Below, piece by piece: positions 1-10,255 of a stretch of 23,705 nucleotides of DNA. The DNA is from Haplomitrium mnioides (lineage: Eukaryota > Marchantiophyta > Haplomitriopsida > Calobryales): the NCBI GenBank assembly GCA_049999725.1, contig JBNGIS010011825.1, forward strand, positions 1 to 23,705, written 5' to 3'. Every line of letters begins with the position of its first letter. The first letter of the stretch is position 1. The position numbers were made by a program, and so were the translations under genes. A model generated the notes under the pieces. The model was given only the letters and a program-made list of their open reading frames with translations, did not search any database and was not told where the DNA came from.

Positions 1-24
1 GAGAGAGAGAGAGAGAGAGAGAGA
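1..24. repeat. (GA)12 microsatellite, cut by the window edge
   Basis: Twelve perfect GA units start at the first base, so the true tract probably extends to the left. A second, longer GA tract lies 1.6 kb downstream. Confidence 0.95.
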
Positions 25-1651
25 AGTGTTCTCATGATAGGGGAAACAAATGTTTTCCTACTTGCAAAAGTTGTAATCCGAGTCTTGGTGACACAAGTTT
101 AAGCACCATCCTTGAACTTTGCGAACAAAAGTCCATGGTTAGTTTAAAGTCAATTGCTTGTTTACGTCACAAAGTTGGGCTATTGTAAGTCATAAAGTGT
201 TGGTTCCAAGGTAGAAATAAGATAATGCATATGGAGTATAGTTGCCAGCAACTAGGAGAGGCAAAAGAAGTGATGTTTGTAAGTATAGTCAGAAGGATCA
301 AGGTCATGATAGAAATAATTGGCTATGAGTAACCAATTTGAGGTCTTGAGATTAGTCCTTCACAAGAGGTATTGTTGGAAAAATGGTGAGAATAAACTCA
401 TTGACCACGTAAAAGATGTAGTGAATAAGCTTATAAGAGATTTTTGTGATGAAATGGTTAACTTAGTTATAAGATCAGACAATGGTCAAGCTACCCTCAT
501 TGAAGACAGTGGGGGGCAGCAAAAAGTCAGCAATGTACTTTGCCATTTAGTGGGAGTCAAAGTCGGAAGTATGGAGTACATTAAAAGAGAGAGTTGGAAG
601 GGCATTTAAACTTTTGCATTGAAAACAATGTCATATTGCTAAGTTTTGTATGGAGTAAACTTTTGGAGGATTGACGAGTTATTGGATGTTAAAGTTAGAA
701 TGGTAAAAATTGAAAGTATAAAGTTGGTCTTGGTTACAATAATTGTTCTCAAAAGCTAGAGCACAAACTAATATGGGCTATTTTAGGTGAAAGTTGTGTT
801 ATTTCACAGTTTTTGAGATTCCAAGGGATTTATCTAGCAACAAATAACAATTTGAGATCAGATTTGGAGAGTGCAATTGATAGGGTGATAGAAACAAGCA
901 AGAATTTGAATTATTTGAGTGCTATGACATTGTTGTTGTACTTCCCCATGTAAAAGAAGTTGTAAAAAGGGATAAACTACAAGCTTTAGAATTCACTTGT
1001 TGCTAAATGAGTTTTTGGCATTGTTGTTGAGGAGGCAAATGGTAGAGCTATATGTAGTATTCAACAAAATCAAGAGAAGAAAATGCCCAATTTTTCTTTG
1101 AGTCTTTAAGAGTGGGATATTACCTCTATAGGAACTTTATGGATCAGTTTGTAAAGACATCATAAAAATCCTATTGTCTCAAAGTTAGGGCAAGAAACTA
1201 GAAGAAATATTGTGAGCAAGATCTAATCAAGATTGGAGTAAAACAATTATTTTGTAGGTGTAAGAAAAAACCAACATCAATTCTCTCATCTAGCACTTGA
1301 TTTGCTAAGAGATTGGGTGAGGATGGATTTTCTTGATTCTAAAGTGCTCAATTGGTTGATGTCTAAAGAACAAGACCTCTATTATGGATCAAAATTAGAG
1401 GGCTATAAATGAATGGTCCTACTATGTTGACCACAGTCTACCAACTAACCTATGATTTGTATTGTTATTACGAAGAGTGTCCGACAATTGCAAAGCTAAT
1501 TCAAAAAATCAAAGCTGAATGTTTACGTGAGGATTTGATATACCTATTTGAAGGAATCAACAATTTTCTCTACATATTCTTGGATATAGTAGCCTATTAA
1601 ACCTTGATATTGAACATACAGAGTACATAGGTTGGTTACGTGAAGATTTGC

Positions 1652-1654
<3 letters not shown>
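25..1654. other. Unrecognised low-coding region between two GA tracts
   Basis: No gene is identifiable. The longest plus-strand open stretches are 325-609 (ATG at 325, about 94 codons, rich in K, V and E) and 1409-1600 (63 codons). Reading frames around them, for example 640-1400 on the plus strand, stay fairly open but are interrupted by several stops, which is how an old coding remnant can look. I could not match either stretch to a family. Base composition is AT-rich and there is no repeat structure inside. It could be the decayed interior of the element whose primer-binding site lies at 1755-1807, but no gag or pol motif supports that on the expected minus strand. Confidence 0.4.

Positions 1655-1732
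<78 letters not shown>
1655..1732. repeat. (GA)39 microsatellite
   Basis: Thirty-nine uninterrupted GA units, with no interruptions visible, so probably length-variable. The tract abuts the first copy of a 41-bp tandem duplication. On the minus strand it reads (TC)n immediately downstream of a copia-type primer-binding site. Confidence 0.97.
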
Positions 1733-1735
<3 letters not shown>

Positions 1736-1809
1736 TGCTTATAGTTTTAGACCAGCTCTAATGCCATGAGAGAAATTGCTTATAGTTTTAGACCAGCTCT
1801 AATGCCATG
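1728..1809. repeat. 41-bp tandem duplication containing a PBS-like motif
   Basis: Bases 1728-1768 and 1769-1809 are identical 41-bp units. Each begins with the end of the GA tract and ends in CCATG. The perfect identity indicates a recent event, perhaps slippage from the neighbouring microsatellite. Each copy holds the 12-mer discussed in the next entry. Confidence 0.95.
1755..1807 (-). other. Two copies of a degenerate copia primer-binding site
   Basis: On the minus strand both 1796-1807 and 1755-1766 read TGGCATTAGAGC. This matches 10 of 12 bases of TGGTATCAGAGC, the initiator tRNA-Met primer-binding site used by many plant Ty1/copia elements. Directly before the outer copy (in minus-strand sense) the sequence ends CTCAATCTACA, a proper CA terminus for an LTR. 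I infer a minus-strand element whose 5' LTR starts at plus-strand base 1808. The two mismatches are both transitions (T to C and C to T). Confidence 0.5.
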
Positions 1810-2062
1810 TAGATTGAGAAAATACAACAAGCACTTAGGTGCAAGTGAGAGTGTGTAAATAGTATGTCTAGTCGTGCAACCAAGTGAATGAGAGTGGTGG
1901 GATGTCGCCCATGAGTCTCTCTCTAGTCTTTCAAAAAATTGTGAGCACTACTGTAGAGTTTTCTCTCTATATGTGAAGAGCCATAGGCTTATCCAACTAG
2001 TTAGTGAATGACATGAGCTCCAATAGATGCAACCACGAGTTCATGTGTAAGGCTGGCATCCT
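1808..2062 (-). mobile_element. Putative LTR sequence of an old copia element, extent unknown
   Basis: This follows the PBS-like motif in the position of a 5' LTR of a minus-strand element (LTR end TG at 1808 on the plus strand). It has no coding potential and carries CT-rich stretches such as that around 1916-1930. The far end of the LTR and the second LTR copy were not found, so the right boundary given here is only where the 23-bp array begins. The call rests on position, not on a second LTR. Confidence 0.3.
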
Positions 2063-2175
2063 CTTCTTTGATTGCAGTCCAAGCCCTTCTTTGATTGCAG
2101 CCCAAGTATTTTTTTGATTGTAGTTTAAGATCTTCTTCAAATGCAGCCCAAGACCTTCCAATTGCAGCCCATGAC
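2063..2175. repeat. 23-bp minisatellite, about 4.9 diverged units
   Basis: Units start at 2063, 2086, 2109, 2132 and 2155, an exact 23-bp step. The best conserved core is ATTGCAGCCCAAG. Units differ by several substitutions, so the array is old. The core resembles the AACTGAAGCCCATG core of the 50-bp array 600 bp downstream. Confidence 0.85.
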
Positions 2176-2615
2176 CAACAACTACTACTTTGAACTAGGA
2201 ACCACTATTGGGTTCCTGTTTCATTTTTCGCTCTCAAAAACCAAATTTGAAATTTTGGCATCTCAAATCATGATTTTGACACTAGTAATGCTTGTTTGCA
2301 AAACAATGCAATTTTATATATCAAAATTGCTTATTTCAAGCTCACAATGTATTCAAAACAAATCTTCTTATGAAAATATTATCAAATTTGCTTTCATAAT
2401 TTCTTCTTTATAAAGCATGAGCAAACCTTAACAAAAAATATGCAAAATATAAACGACACTTGTTGTTAAATATTTTCAAAACTAACCATGATATTATTAA
2501 TTTCAAAAGTTGATGAAAACAAATCAAATTTTATCAAAAACAAATTCAATAAAAAAGATGTTTAAACGCGCATGAACTTTGAGTTGTAGTCTTAAAGCTC
2601 ATGCACATAGAGAAA
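2176..2615. other. AT-rich spacer, nothing recognised
   Basis: Very AT-rich, with runs such as CAAAATTTT-type words and no sustained coding signal. The 90-codon plus-strand frame over 2141-2413 starts inside the 23-bp array and has the Phe, Ile and Leu richness expected of random AT-rich DNA, so I do not call it a gene. From about 2566 the sequence starts to show weak similarity to the 50-bp repeat. Confidence 0.6.
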
Positions 2616-2957
2616 GTTGAAGCACCTTTGCACTTGGAATGCTAAATCTCAGACACACATGGAATGGTTAGGATGTCATGTACAAGAATTTTGAACTAGA
2701 ACCCAAATGTGTAGGCGTAAGAGGATTGTTGAAGCGAAATTGTAAGAAGAATGCTAAAACCAAGGCGTGTTTAGACAATTGAAGTTGAGACAAGCTTGAA
2801 CAACTAAAGCCCATGCTTGCATAGACAACTGAAGCCCATGAGAGCTTGAACATCTAAAGCCTATGCACCCATGGACAACTATAGCCCACGCAAGCTTCAA
2901 TAGCTAAAGCCAAAACGCACATGGACAACTGAGGCCCAGACAAGCACAAATTGCTAT
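2616..2957. repeat. 50-bp minisatellite with degenerate left extension
   Basis: The clear units start at 2774, 2824, 2874 and 2924, an exact 50-bp step, each opening with GACAACTGAAGCCCATG-like sequence and containing GCTTGAACAxCTAAAGCC. A weaker unit fits at 2724 (GATTGTTGAAGC), and another weak one starts near 2616. The last unit breaks off at about 2957. Divergence increases to the left, as expected if the array was amplified at the right end. Confidence 0.88.
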
Positions 2958-3589
2958 GTAATTGGACGTAGAGACCTTCCATGCAAGCATAGATCTTGTT
3001 GCTAATTTTAATGAAAACAAATATGTTTTTTTCAAAATAATTTTGCGAAAGAAATTGAATCTTGAAGAAAATACTTAAATTGGATTTGGAATGCAACAAG
3101 AAAAAAGAGGAATTAAATAATATTTTGTGAGAAGAATACTTTATTATGTACAAAAATAGCATCAATTTGATGTTGTAGCCCTATCCTCTTCAAGAGAAAA
3201 ATTCTCATCTAAATCTAATACATGAGAAGCTTGAGCATCTGTAGCTGCAAGAGAGTCATGTCGAGACTTTCTAGTCCAAGAAATTGCAACAGAATTACAA
3301 GATGCACCTGCAATACCTAGAGGCACAAGCTCCTTGCGGTACATATATATTATTTGCAAATCGGTCACATTGGATGGAAAAGAAGCCATCATCAAAATTC
3401 TTTGAGGAATATAGATAGATTGACATTTATCATATTCCACTACAATGCAATTTCACATCAGCTTTAAAGCACATACAAGGCATGCACTGGACCTAGAGCA
3501 AAGATCTAAAATCCAATCTTGCTCTTTTGTTAAATGGTCAATGAAAAAATTATACAAAGCCTAAGGCTTTTTGTAAAAGCGATTATTGC
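2958..3589. other. No recognised gene; one unassigned minus-strand frame
   Basis: The only notable open frame is on the minus strand from 3440 to 3162, 92 codons, with a neutral, soluble composition and an acidic C-terminal third. I do not recognise it, and it has no partner frame or family motif. A near-perfect palindrome AAAGCCTAAGGCTTT lies at about 3556-3570, 20 bp outside the copia LTR end. The remainder is AT-rich. Confidence 0.4.
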
Positions 3590-3908
3590 TGATGAAGATC
3601 AATCCCTGCTTTAAAAAGTTATACATCAATAGCAAGAGTGCTAATAATGTGTTGAGTGGTGTATGTGATAGATATTCAACATGTAGGCCCATTAGCTCAT
3701 GGTGTGATGAAAATAAATTCTCCTCTCTTCTCTTATCTCAATCTCATATATCTCAATGCTTAATCAATAATACAACCATGAATAATCATCCTCATTCCTA
3801 GGATTAGGATTAGCCTAATCTAGTTACTAATGATAGATTAATAACCTTATGATAGATTAGTATAATAGCATGTAATCCTAGTTCTATGTTACTCTATGCA
3901 TCATAACA
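3590..3908 (-). repeat. 3' LTR of the copia element
   Basis: The LTR begins on the minus strand with TGTTATGATGCATAG at 3908, directly after a polypurine tract. The proposed end is the CA of CTTCATCA at 3590, giving about 319 bp; this end is chosen by the CA rule, and TGC at 3588 is an alternative. No second LTR is available to confirm it. The LTR contains clustered GATTAG/CTAATC words in both orientations at about 3800-3865. Confidence 0.6.
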
Positions 3909-3919
3909 CTCCCCCTTGG
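3909..3919 (-). other. Polypurine tract of the copia element
   Basis: The minus strand reads CCAAGGGGGAG immediately before the TG of the LTR. In LTR retrotransposons this tract primes plus-strand DNA synthesis. Its exact junction with TGTTA fixes the LTR start. Confidence 0.8.
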
Positions 3920-4296
3920 TTATAACATGGGGAATGTTATAAACAATCGTAGCATAGATGAAAAGATGAATATGATGAAAAGAACTCCAACTCCAACAAT
4001 AAAATCTATATAAAGAGATAATTATGTTGCCTCATTAAAACCATCTCATACTCCTTCAAGGGAAAGAGTACAACCATCATCATTCATGGATTGTAGAATA
4101 GAAAATATAAAGTATTCTAATATAAAAAAATGAATAATGTGGCTATAGGTTATAAAAAGCATAAAAGAATATAATCATGAGGCAAAAGATGAAATGATAT
4201 ATAGATCTAAGGAAAAAATATAATGTGCCACCAGAATATAAGGTATGATTGTCGAAGAAAAGAAAATACAGAGAATGTTGAATATGCTGATGAAGA
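3920..4296 (-). other. Copia 3' untranslated region
   Basis: This 377-bp AT-rich stretch lies between the RNase H stop codon and the polypurine tract. I see no coding potential. It contains TTGCCTCATTAAAACC at about 4026 (plus strand), a phrase of a type familiar from the 3' regions of other plant copia elements. Confidence 0.6.
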
Positions 4297-4992
4297 TCAT
4301 AATAATCTGGATAATCGGTGCAATCCAATAAGATCACAATATATTTGATGTAGTGCAGGAGGTAAAACCTTTGTTAATAGATTCGCCATATTTTCCTTCC
4401 CGACGATCATCTGCACTGATATAGTATTATCCTTTTGCTTATGTGTAAAAACGAATTTGGGTGCAATATGCTTAATACGACCTCTTTTAATAAATCCCTG
4501 TAAGATCTACTGCACATATGCCAAATTATCCTCATAGAGAATAGTTGGGTCAGATAGACAAGGTGAACCACAAGAAACATAAACATGATCAATCATTCTA
4601 CGTAAATATATGCATTCCCTACTGGTTTCATACATAGTTATTATCTCTACATGGTTGGAAGATGTGCAAGTCAAAGCTTGTTTAGTACTCTTCCATTATA
4701 TGGCTATAGAGCCATATAAGAATACATATTTGGTTTGGGATTTAGCATCATCAAGATTCGAAATGTATCTTACATCTGGATAACCAGTTAGGGTTTGATC
4801 ACTATGTTTCGAGAAATAAAGTTCCATGTCAGTGGTTCCTTGTAAATATCTAAATACTCTCTTGATACCATTCCAATGCCTTATAGTAGGTTGTGAACTA
4901 TGCTTGGCAAGTAAGTTCAAGACAAAGGAAATATTTGGTCGAGTTTGATTTACCAAGAATATAAGAGCTCCAATAGCGGAGAGATATGGTAT
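4297..4992 (-). pseudogene. Copia RNase H domain, broken
   Basis: This is the RNase H that removes RNA from the RNA-DNA hybrid during reverse transcription. It continues in the same frame as the RT piece upstream and ends at a TGA at 4299-4297. The start reads NQTRPNISFVLNLLAKHSS, matching the conserved copia segment between RT and RNase H, followed by RHWNGIKRVFRYLQGTTD. Catalytic-type residues are visible in GYPDVRY (Asp), NHVEIITMYE (Glu) and LYEDN (Asp). The family's final Asp in the NLADLFTK segment is Asn here (NMANLLTK). In-frame stops lie at the RT junction (4995-4993), just before WKSTKQ near 4695, and after LAYVQ near 4510. It is not functional. Confidence 0.9.
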
Positions 4993-6126
4993 CTAAGATC
5001 CTAGGATAGGCTCTATGTCTTTTCTCTTACGGAATAAATCTTTGTCTCTATCCAGGGTTCTAATCTCTATAAGAGATGTTATCGGATGAGATTTATCCAT
5101 ATTAAATTGTTTTAGGACTTTCTTAGTATAAGTACTCTTATGGACTAATATGCCATCATCAAGGTACTCAAATTGTAGTCCTAAGCAATAGGCTATCTTA
5201 CCAATATCCCTCATATCAAAAATCTTCTTAAGCATAGATATAGTCTGCTCAAGAAGGGATTGGTATCCAAATAAGTTTATATCATCAATGTAAATTGCGA
5301 CAACAATAAGTTGTTTGTCGGCATGTTTGATGAATAAACTTGGTGTAATGTCATCATAATGAAAACCCATGGCTATCATCTCCTCTTTAAATCTTTGATA
5401 CCATATACGACCACTTTGCTTAAGTCCATAAATAGATCTAATGATCTTGATAGCATATCCATCCTTGGTCAGAGGCATGGATTGATGCATAAGAGGGACA
5501 ATAGGTCTAATCTTCCTAGTTTGCATCTTATGGACTAAAGGTCCAAGCCTAGTACTCCCTCTCTTGGGCTTTATATTGGTCATTCATAATGAGGTAGATG
5601 GGTCACTTAAAGGTTTTCTCTTGGAGACATTCTCCCCTAAATATGATAAATATTCCTAGCAATAAGCTTTGGAGGAGCTTTCATGTAGATCTGGGTATCT
5701 AGTAGCCCATATAGATATGTTGTCACCACATCTAACTAATGTGTCATGAGCTCATGTCTTAGGGAAAAGCTTTCTAGAAACTGGTATGTGATAGCATCCA
5801 TAACTGGGGTGTATGTAAGATCATAGCCTCTCCCAAGTATTTGTGTATAGCCCTTAGCTACAAGGCGTGCCTTATATCTGACAATATTGCCTTTTTCATA
5901 TCGTTTTTTCACAAAAATCTACCTATATTTGATTAAGTAGGCGTCAGGAGGGTACGGGGACTAAAGGTCCGAATACTTTACTCTTTATCATAGAATCCAA
6001 TTTGGAATTCATTGCCTTTTCCCATTTAATCCAATTGGGACTATCCATAGCCTCTTTGACAAACTGTGGATCAGGGGGTACATCGGATATAGTCTGTAAA
6101 ATCATAGATGCAAAATTATCATCCAT
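4993..6126 (-). pseudogene. Copia reverse transcriptase, frameshifted
   Basis: This is the RNA-dependent DNA polymerase of the element. The N-terminal piece (6126-5944) has the family's NWIKWEKAMNSKLDSM entry segment and ends in KVFGPLVPVPS. A middle stretch in other frames carries LDVVTTYLYG at 5735-5706, with the first catalytic Asp at 5732-5730. The C-terminal piece (5583-4993) has SIYGLKQSGRIWYQRF and the polymerase box YIDD at 5292-5281, which is YVDD in most copia elements. The fingers region between 5944 and about 5800 is badly eroded. At least two frame changes separate the pieces, so no full product is possible. Identification is secure from the order and motifs. Confidence 0.93.
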
Positions 6127-6144
6127 GCTAACACTCTCTTGCTG

Positions 6145-7523
6145 CTATAATATCTCAGTATCCATATAGTGGATTGAAATTTCTTTATTATCCAGGATCT
6201 CTAAAAGAGAGACAGTAGGCTGAGATAGTAGTGTAGTAGATGATGATCGTAGTATAGGCCTATAAGCAAAGAATATAGTCATCTTTGTTGAAATTCTTTG
6301 CCTTGGTTGAGAGTCTTTTGAGCCTAATGGACGTCCTCTTTTTTGCCTTGGTAATTGATCACCTATTGTTATAGTAGTGTCATGAACCCTCGCAGGTACA
6401 TTTACAATAGGAATATGTGATCGTGTTACCTTTGCAGTCTCACTAAATGAGTTAGACAATTGCTCGACAATTTTAGTCAAGTGAAGAAGTCTCTAGACTT
6501 CATCCTCATATTGCTTTATTCTTTGATTGATCCATAAAGTGGATGCCTTCTCCCATTCTAACTTTTTTGGTATTGAAGAATTTTTATCTTCAAACGATGA
6601 TGGGAATATATCCTCATAGAAGTGGCAATCTACGAATCTGGCTGGAAATACATCAGTTGTGGATGGTTTTAGATATCGCATGATCGATGGGGATTCATAT
6701 CCCACATAAATGCCATTCTGTCTTTGAGGTCCCATCTTAGTCTTTTTCGGTCCCAAAATCGGAACAAGGACTTGGAAACCAAAAATATGTAGATGAGATA
6801 GATTGAGAATAGTCCTATAGGCAAGTTGGTGAGGAGTCAAAGTATTAATGCTAATGGCCTGAATTTCAATAAAGAAGTAGCATGTAGTATAGCGTGGCCT
6901 CATGCAAAAACCGATAATCTGGTCTGCATGAGCATGGGACGAGCTATCATTTGTATGTTGCGAATAACTCTTTTGGCTATGCCATTTTGAAAATGGATGT
7001 GAGCCATAGAATATTGGGTATCTATACCCGTGGTCATGCAAAATTCATCAAAAGTCTTTGATGTAAACTCTCCCGCATTGTCAACTCGTAGGACTCTTAC
7101 TAGATTTTCTGGAAATTGAGGTTTCAATTTCAGAATATGTGCTAGGATTCTAGGATAAGACTAAGTTTTGGGTAGAGAGCAATGAGACTTGTGACCATTT
7201 TGATGACGCGCAGATTATAACCAAGAAGTACTAAAAGGGTCCACTTGGTGGGTCAATAGGACCACATACATTTGCATATAATCGCTTAAGGAATTTGGGT
7301 ATATCAATCACAGTCTTGGATATTGCTAGTCATAGGACTAGCTTACCTTGAGAACATTCGATGCATTGTCTATTAATCATACGTGGTTTAACGCTAGGAG
7401 GAATAGAAACATTCTGGATACTTTAAGAATATTCTAAAACATATTTGTGCTAGGATGTTCTAAACATTTATGCCATAATATGCTTTGATCAATCTGTTTT
7501 GCATCAAGTAAGAAACTTTGAAT
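6145..7523 (-). pseudogene. Copia GAG-pre-integrase and integrase, broken
   Basis: The segment opens (about 7490-7330) with the zinc-binding HHCC domain: LWHKCLEHPS supplies the histidines and CIECSQGK the cysteines. The core has DNAGEF, with its Asp at 7082-7080. The matching catalytic position 36 residues later, in QNGIAKRV at 6974-6972, is Lys where Glu is required, and the first catalytic Asp (CGPI segment, 7272-7270) is Asn. Two of the three DDE residues are therefore lost, although D-X35 spacing is kept. The C-terminal part (7041-6493) has HLHIFGFQVLVP and KMGPQRQNGIYVGYESPS, typical of copia. A frameshift lies near 6900-6970 and a TAG at 6495-6493. The linker 6480-6145 with KRGRPLGSKD continues toward RT. 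Confidence 0.93.
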
Positions 7524-8111
7524 TTATGTGACATAAAACCCTAGGGGATACGCAAATAGTGTTTTCTTTATTTTAGATCCATCAGGAGTGTTTTGTAAAA
7601 TATGTAGCACTTCTTGATCTTTACAAGCGCTAGTGTGAATATGGAATCCATTATCTCTTTTGTTCTTAAACCTAATGAGATTCCTAGTAGCACTTGGTGC
7701 GTATATAGCTGATCTGATATGTAGTTTAGTTCCTCTTGGCATAGTGATAATATCAAGTCTATGTCCTTCTTCTATCTGGTTACTACCCATAATAGTTGTC
7801 ACATTCTGACTTGAGGGCATAATACTTGTAAAGAAGGATCTCCACTTCAAAATAGTGTGAGTAGTGCCACTATCAATTATACATGTATTTATATCATCCA
7901 ATTGAGGAGCTGTAGATAAGCATTGTAGCATATGATTTTCAGGAACAACCAGATCATCATCCTTATCAACATAATCACTGAGTGTATCAGTTTGTTCCAT
8001 GAACACTCCATGATTCTCTGTAATGTTTAGTTTATTCTGGTCTTGTGCATATAGTGCAACTAGATGTGTTGGGATTCTGCACATTTTTTGAATATGGCCC
8101 ATGGTATACAT
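7524..8111 (-). pseudogene. Copia aspartic protease with remnant zinc knuckle
   Basis: A 196-codon open frame on the minus strand. Residues 79-87 read IDSGTTHTI, the copia protease active site, with the catalytic Asp at 7874-7872. The N-terminus (GHIQKMCRIPTHLV) aligns with the end of a Gag zinc knuckle and the segment following it, but the first two cysteines are gone. Residues 135-160 resemble the protease segment before the pre-integrase domain. The frame differs from the Gag piece upstream, so a frameshift lies near 8100-8120. In an intact element the protease matures the Gag-Pol polyprotein. Confidence 0.9.
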
Positions 8112-8950
8112 ATTGTTGAGCCTCTTGTATTGCTTGTAGAGGGCATATTTCTTCCTATGTTTTGAGGTCTTCCACCTCTTTGTCCTCTTGGGAAAAAATT
8201 TCCTACAGAGCCCCTGCCTCTGTCTCTCCCCCTGAATGGGTTATTGTACATACCAATCATTGAGGCTTTTCCCCTATTTGAGGCCTGCCTGTTAGAACCA
8301 AATCTGGTTCTTTATCTTGGCTTTCCTCTATGACTCATTGGTTTATTGTAATGTACTTCAGGTGGTTGAGTGATTGGCAGAGTTCCAAGAGGTCTGGTCT
8401 TAGAATTCTTCAATAATAAATCTTGGTGTTTTTCTGCCAGCAGTAAATATGCTATTAACTCATAATACCTTTTGAAATTCATATTCATGTATTGTGCAGA
8501 TATGATCATATTAGAAGGATGAAAAGTTGACAATGTCTTTTCAATTTGTTCCTCTTCTGAAACAAGATGTCCACTGAGAGTTAATTGACTTATAATTCTG
8601 AAAAGTTTACTGTTATATTTGGATATAGATGTAAAATCCTGAACTCTCAAATTTACCCAATCATGCCTTGCTTTTGGCAGATGGATCATCTTAGAATGAT
8701 CAAAACGCTCTTTTAAGCTATCCCACAATAATCTGAGATTACTCTCATTTAGGTACTGTAGTTTCAAAGGATTATATAGATGGTGTCTCAGGAACACCAA
8801 GGCTTGTGCTTTCTGCTGAGCATTAATATCCTCATCAGGGAGGATAGTTGTTTCCAAACCTTTGGAAACAAGGTCAGTTGCATCATCAAGTGACTAGGAG
8901 AGGTAGTTCTCTCCTTCTATAGTCAAGCTCTTAAAACTTAACTTTTCCAT
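8060..8950 (-). pseudogene. Copia Gag (UBN2-type), two in-frame stops
   Basis: Gag packages element RNA into cytoplasmic particles. I take the ATG at 8950-8948 as the start because the residues after it (MEKLSFKSLTIEGENYLS) match the N-terminus of plant copia Gags. Codon 19 (8896-8894) is TAG where the family has Trp. The body then runs open: KAQALVFLRHHL, NLRLLWDSLKERFDH, HDWVNLRVQDF and EEQIEKTLSTFHPSNM, all hallmarks of the UBN2/retrotran_gag family. A second stop (TAA) lies at 8314-8312, followed in frame by a basic RGG-like tract (RGRDRGRGSVG and PRGQRGGR) as found before the zinc knuckle. About 300 codons with stops ignored, close to the family's size. Confidence 0.93.
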
Positions 8951-9044
8951 CCCTTAGAATACTTGTCTGAAAAAAGTTGTAGAAATAGAAAACAGACTTC
9001 TTAAAGGATTATGTATTTTCAAGATTCTATTACTTGAATTTTAT

Positions 9045-9144
9045 NNNNNNNNNNNNNNNNNNNNNNNNNNNNNNNNNNNNNNNNNNNNNNNNNNNNNNNN
9101 NNNNNNNNNNNNNNNNNNNNNNNNNNNNNNNNNNNNNNNNNNNN
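9045..9144. other. Assembly gap, 100 N
   Basis: Exactly 100 undetermined bases, a length often used for a gap of unknown size. It lies about 95 bp upstream of the copia gag start, where the PBS and 5' LTR should be. Distances across it should not be trusted. Confidence 0.99.
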
Positions 9145-10255
9145 TTATAGTTCTGTAACAGAAAGTGATAACAGAGTTGCTATGAAAAATGCTTCCCTCT
9201 TCTTCTTGCTGTAGGCAAGGGGTTGACTCTGTATTTGTTAAAATATATGTTGGTGTAGATTGTTGAAGCAATCATGATATCACCAACAAAATCTGGTATC
9301 ATAAACTTTGTTCTCCAGTCAGCTGTAGGCTATTTAAACTTGATCAGATCTCCAAAATATGTAACATTGTTCTGTACTATTGGACCAGAAGATTTGAATT
9401 AGTATTTCTGAGAAAATAGTGAGCTTGATAGCTGAGATGGTCTGGTATATAGTTGTAAACCCTATGAATTAGTTGTGGCCACTAGCTTGCTTTGATTTGG
9501 TCAAAAATGTGAGCCAACTAATGAGTTTAAACTTATATACAACTTATAGAATCAGTGTTGTAGATTCTATATTCTGAACTTTACAAACACTTATTCTCAA
9601 TTTTGTGAATAGGTAGAGAATAAAGTATAGGTATTGTAAACTATCAGACTATCTGTTATAGCTCAAAAAATTGCATGCTCATTGTTATTCTGATCAAAGT
9701 ATCAGGTTTTATGTTTAATAGCCGCTACTGAGTTCATGTTTTACTTGGTAGTCGAAATTTTTTGTTTGTGATTTGGCATTCAAAAACATCAAATTTAGGA
9801 TTGAAATCTTCTTTTTGAAAAGTAAATCGTTTTTTATAAACAAAAAATGCATATTTTACATTGAGATTATATTTCAAACATTTCTTTGTAGAAAATACCT
9901 TGAAAAACAAACATTTTGGCTATTCAAATATTTTATAAAAACTTGACACTATTGTGAATAAACTAAATTCATTATAAATGAAATAAAACATATATATTTT
10001 GGTGGAAAAAAACTACAGGAAAACGTAAATGTCTAATCGGAGAAGGACTTTGAACCTGACTTTGAGCTTCGTAGCTAACAAATCCTATGCAAGTGTCAGC
10101 TAGTCATTTAGGGAACTAAGGCAAAATTCAGGAAATTGGAAGCAGCATTGGCACAATGTCCCTTTTGCGAGTGTAAAGGCACCTTGGAAGCAGCAGATTG
10201 ACCTCAATCAGTTAGTAAGAATAGGGCGTATGAATCCTTGGAGGAGAACGGGATC
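9145..10255. other. AT-rich region without recognisable gene
   Basis: No frame stays open for long and no family motif is visible on either strand. The minus-strand frame beside the gap (9271-9145) is short and unassigned. The sequence TGGTATCATAAAC at 9294 resembles the start of a copia PBS on the plus strand but loses the second half of the motif. From about 10020 the AT-rich words give way to mixed sequence, and after 10200 the composition becomes clearly GC-rich. Confidence 0.6.

Larger units (their letters stand above)
3590..8950 (-). mobile_element. Degenerate Ty1/copia retrotransposon, 5' LTR missing
   Basis: Read on the minus strand the order is gag, protease, integrase, reverse transcriptase, RNase H, polypurine tract and 3' LTR. 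That order (integrase before RT) is diagnostic of Ty1/copia. All domains are present but split by several frameshifts and many in-frame stops, and catalytic residues are lost in integrase and RNase H, so the copy is dead. Upstream of gag the assembly gap begins after about 95 bp. No copy of the 3' LTR sequence is visible anywhere in the window, so the 5' LTR either lies in the gap (true size unknown) or is lost. Confidence 0.93.

Noticed and set aside
2141-2413. 90-codon plus-strand frame
   Set aside because: It starts within the 23-bp array and looks like translated AT-rich DNA.
3587-4298. 15-bp repeat TGCTGATGAAGATCA near 3588 and 4285 as possible LTR boundary or target duplication
   Set aside because: One copy is at the RNase H stop codon inside the element; a single shared 15-mer somewhere in 23.7 kb is compatible with chance.
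9294-9306. TGGTATCATAAAC as a plus-strand copia primer-binding site
   Set aside because: Only the first eight bases match, no coding sequence follows on the plus strand, and no LTR end can be defined.
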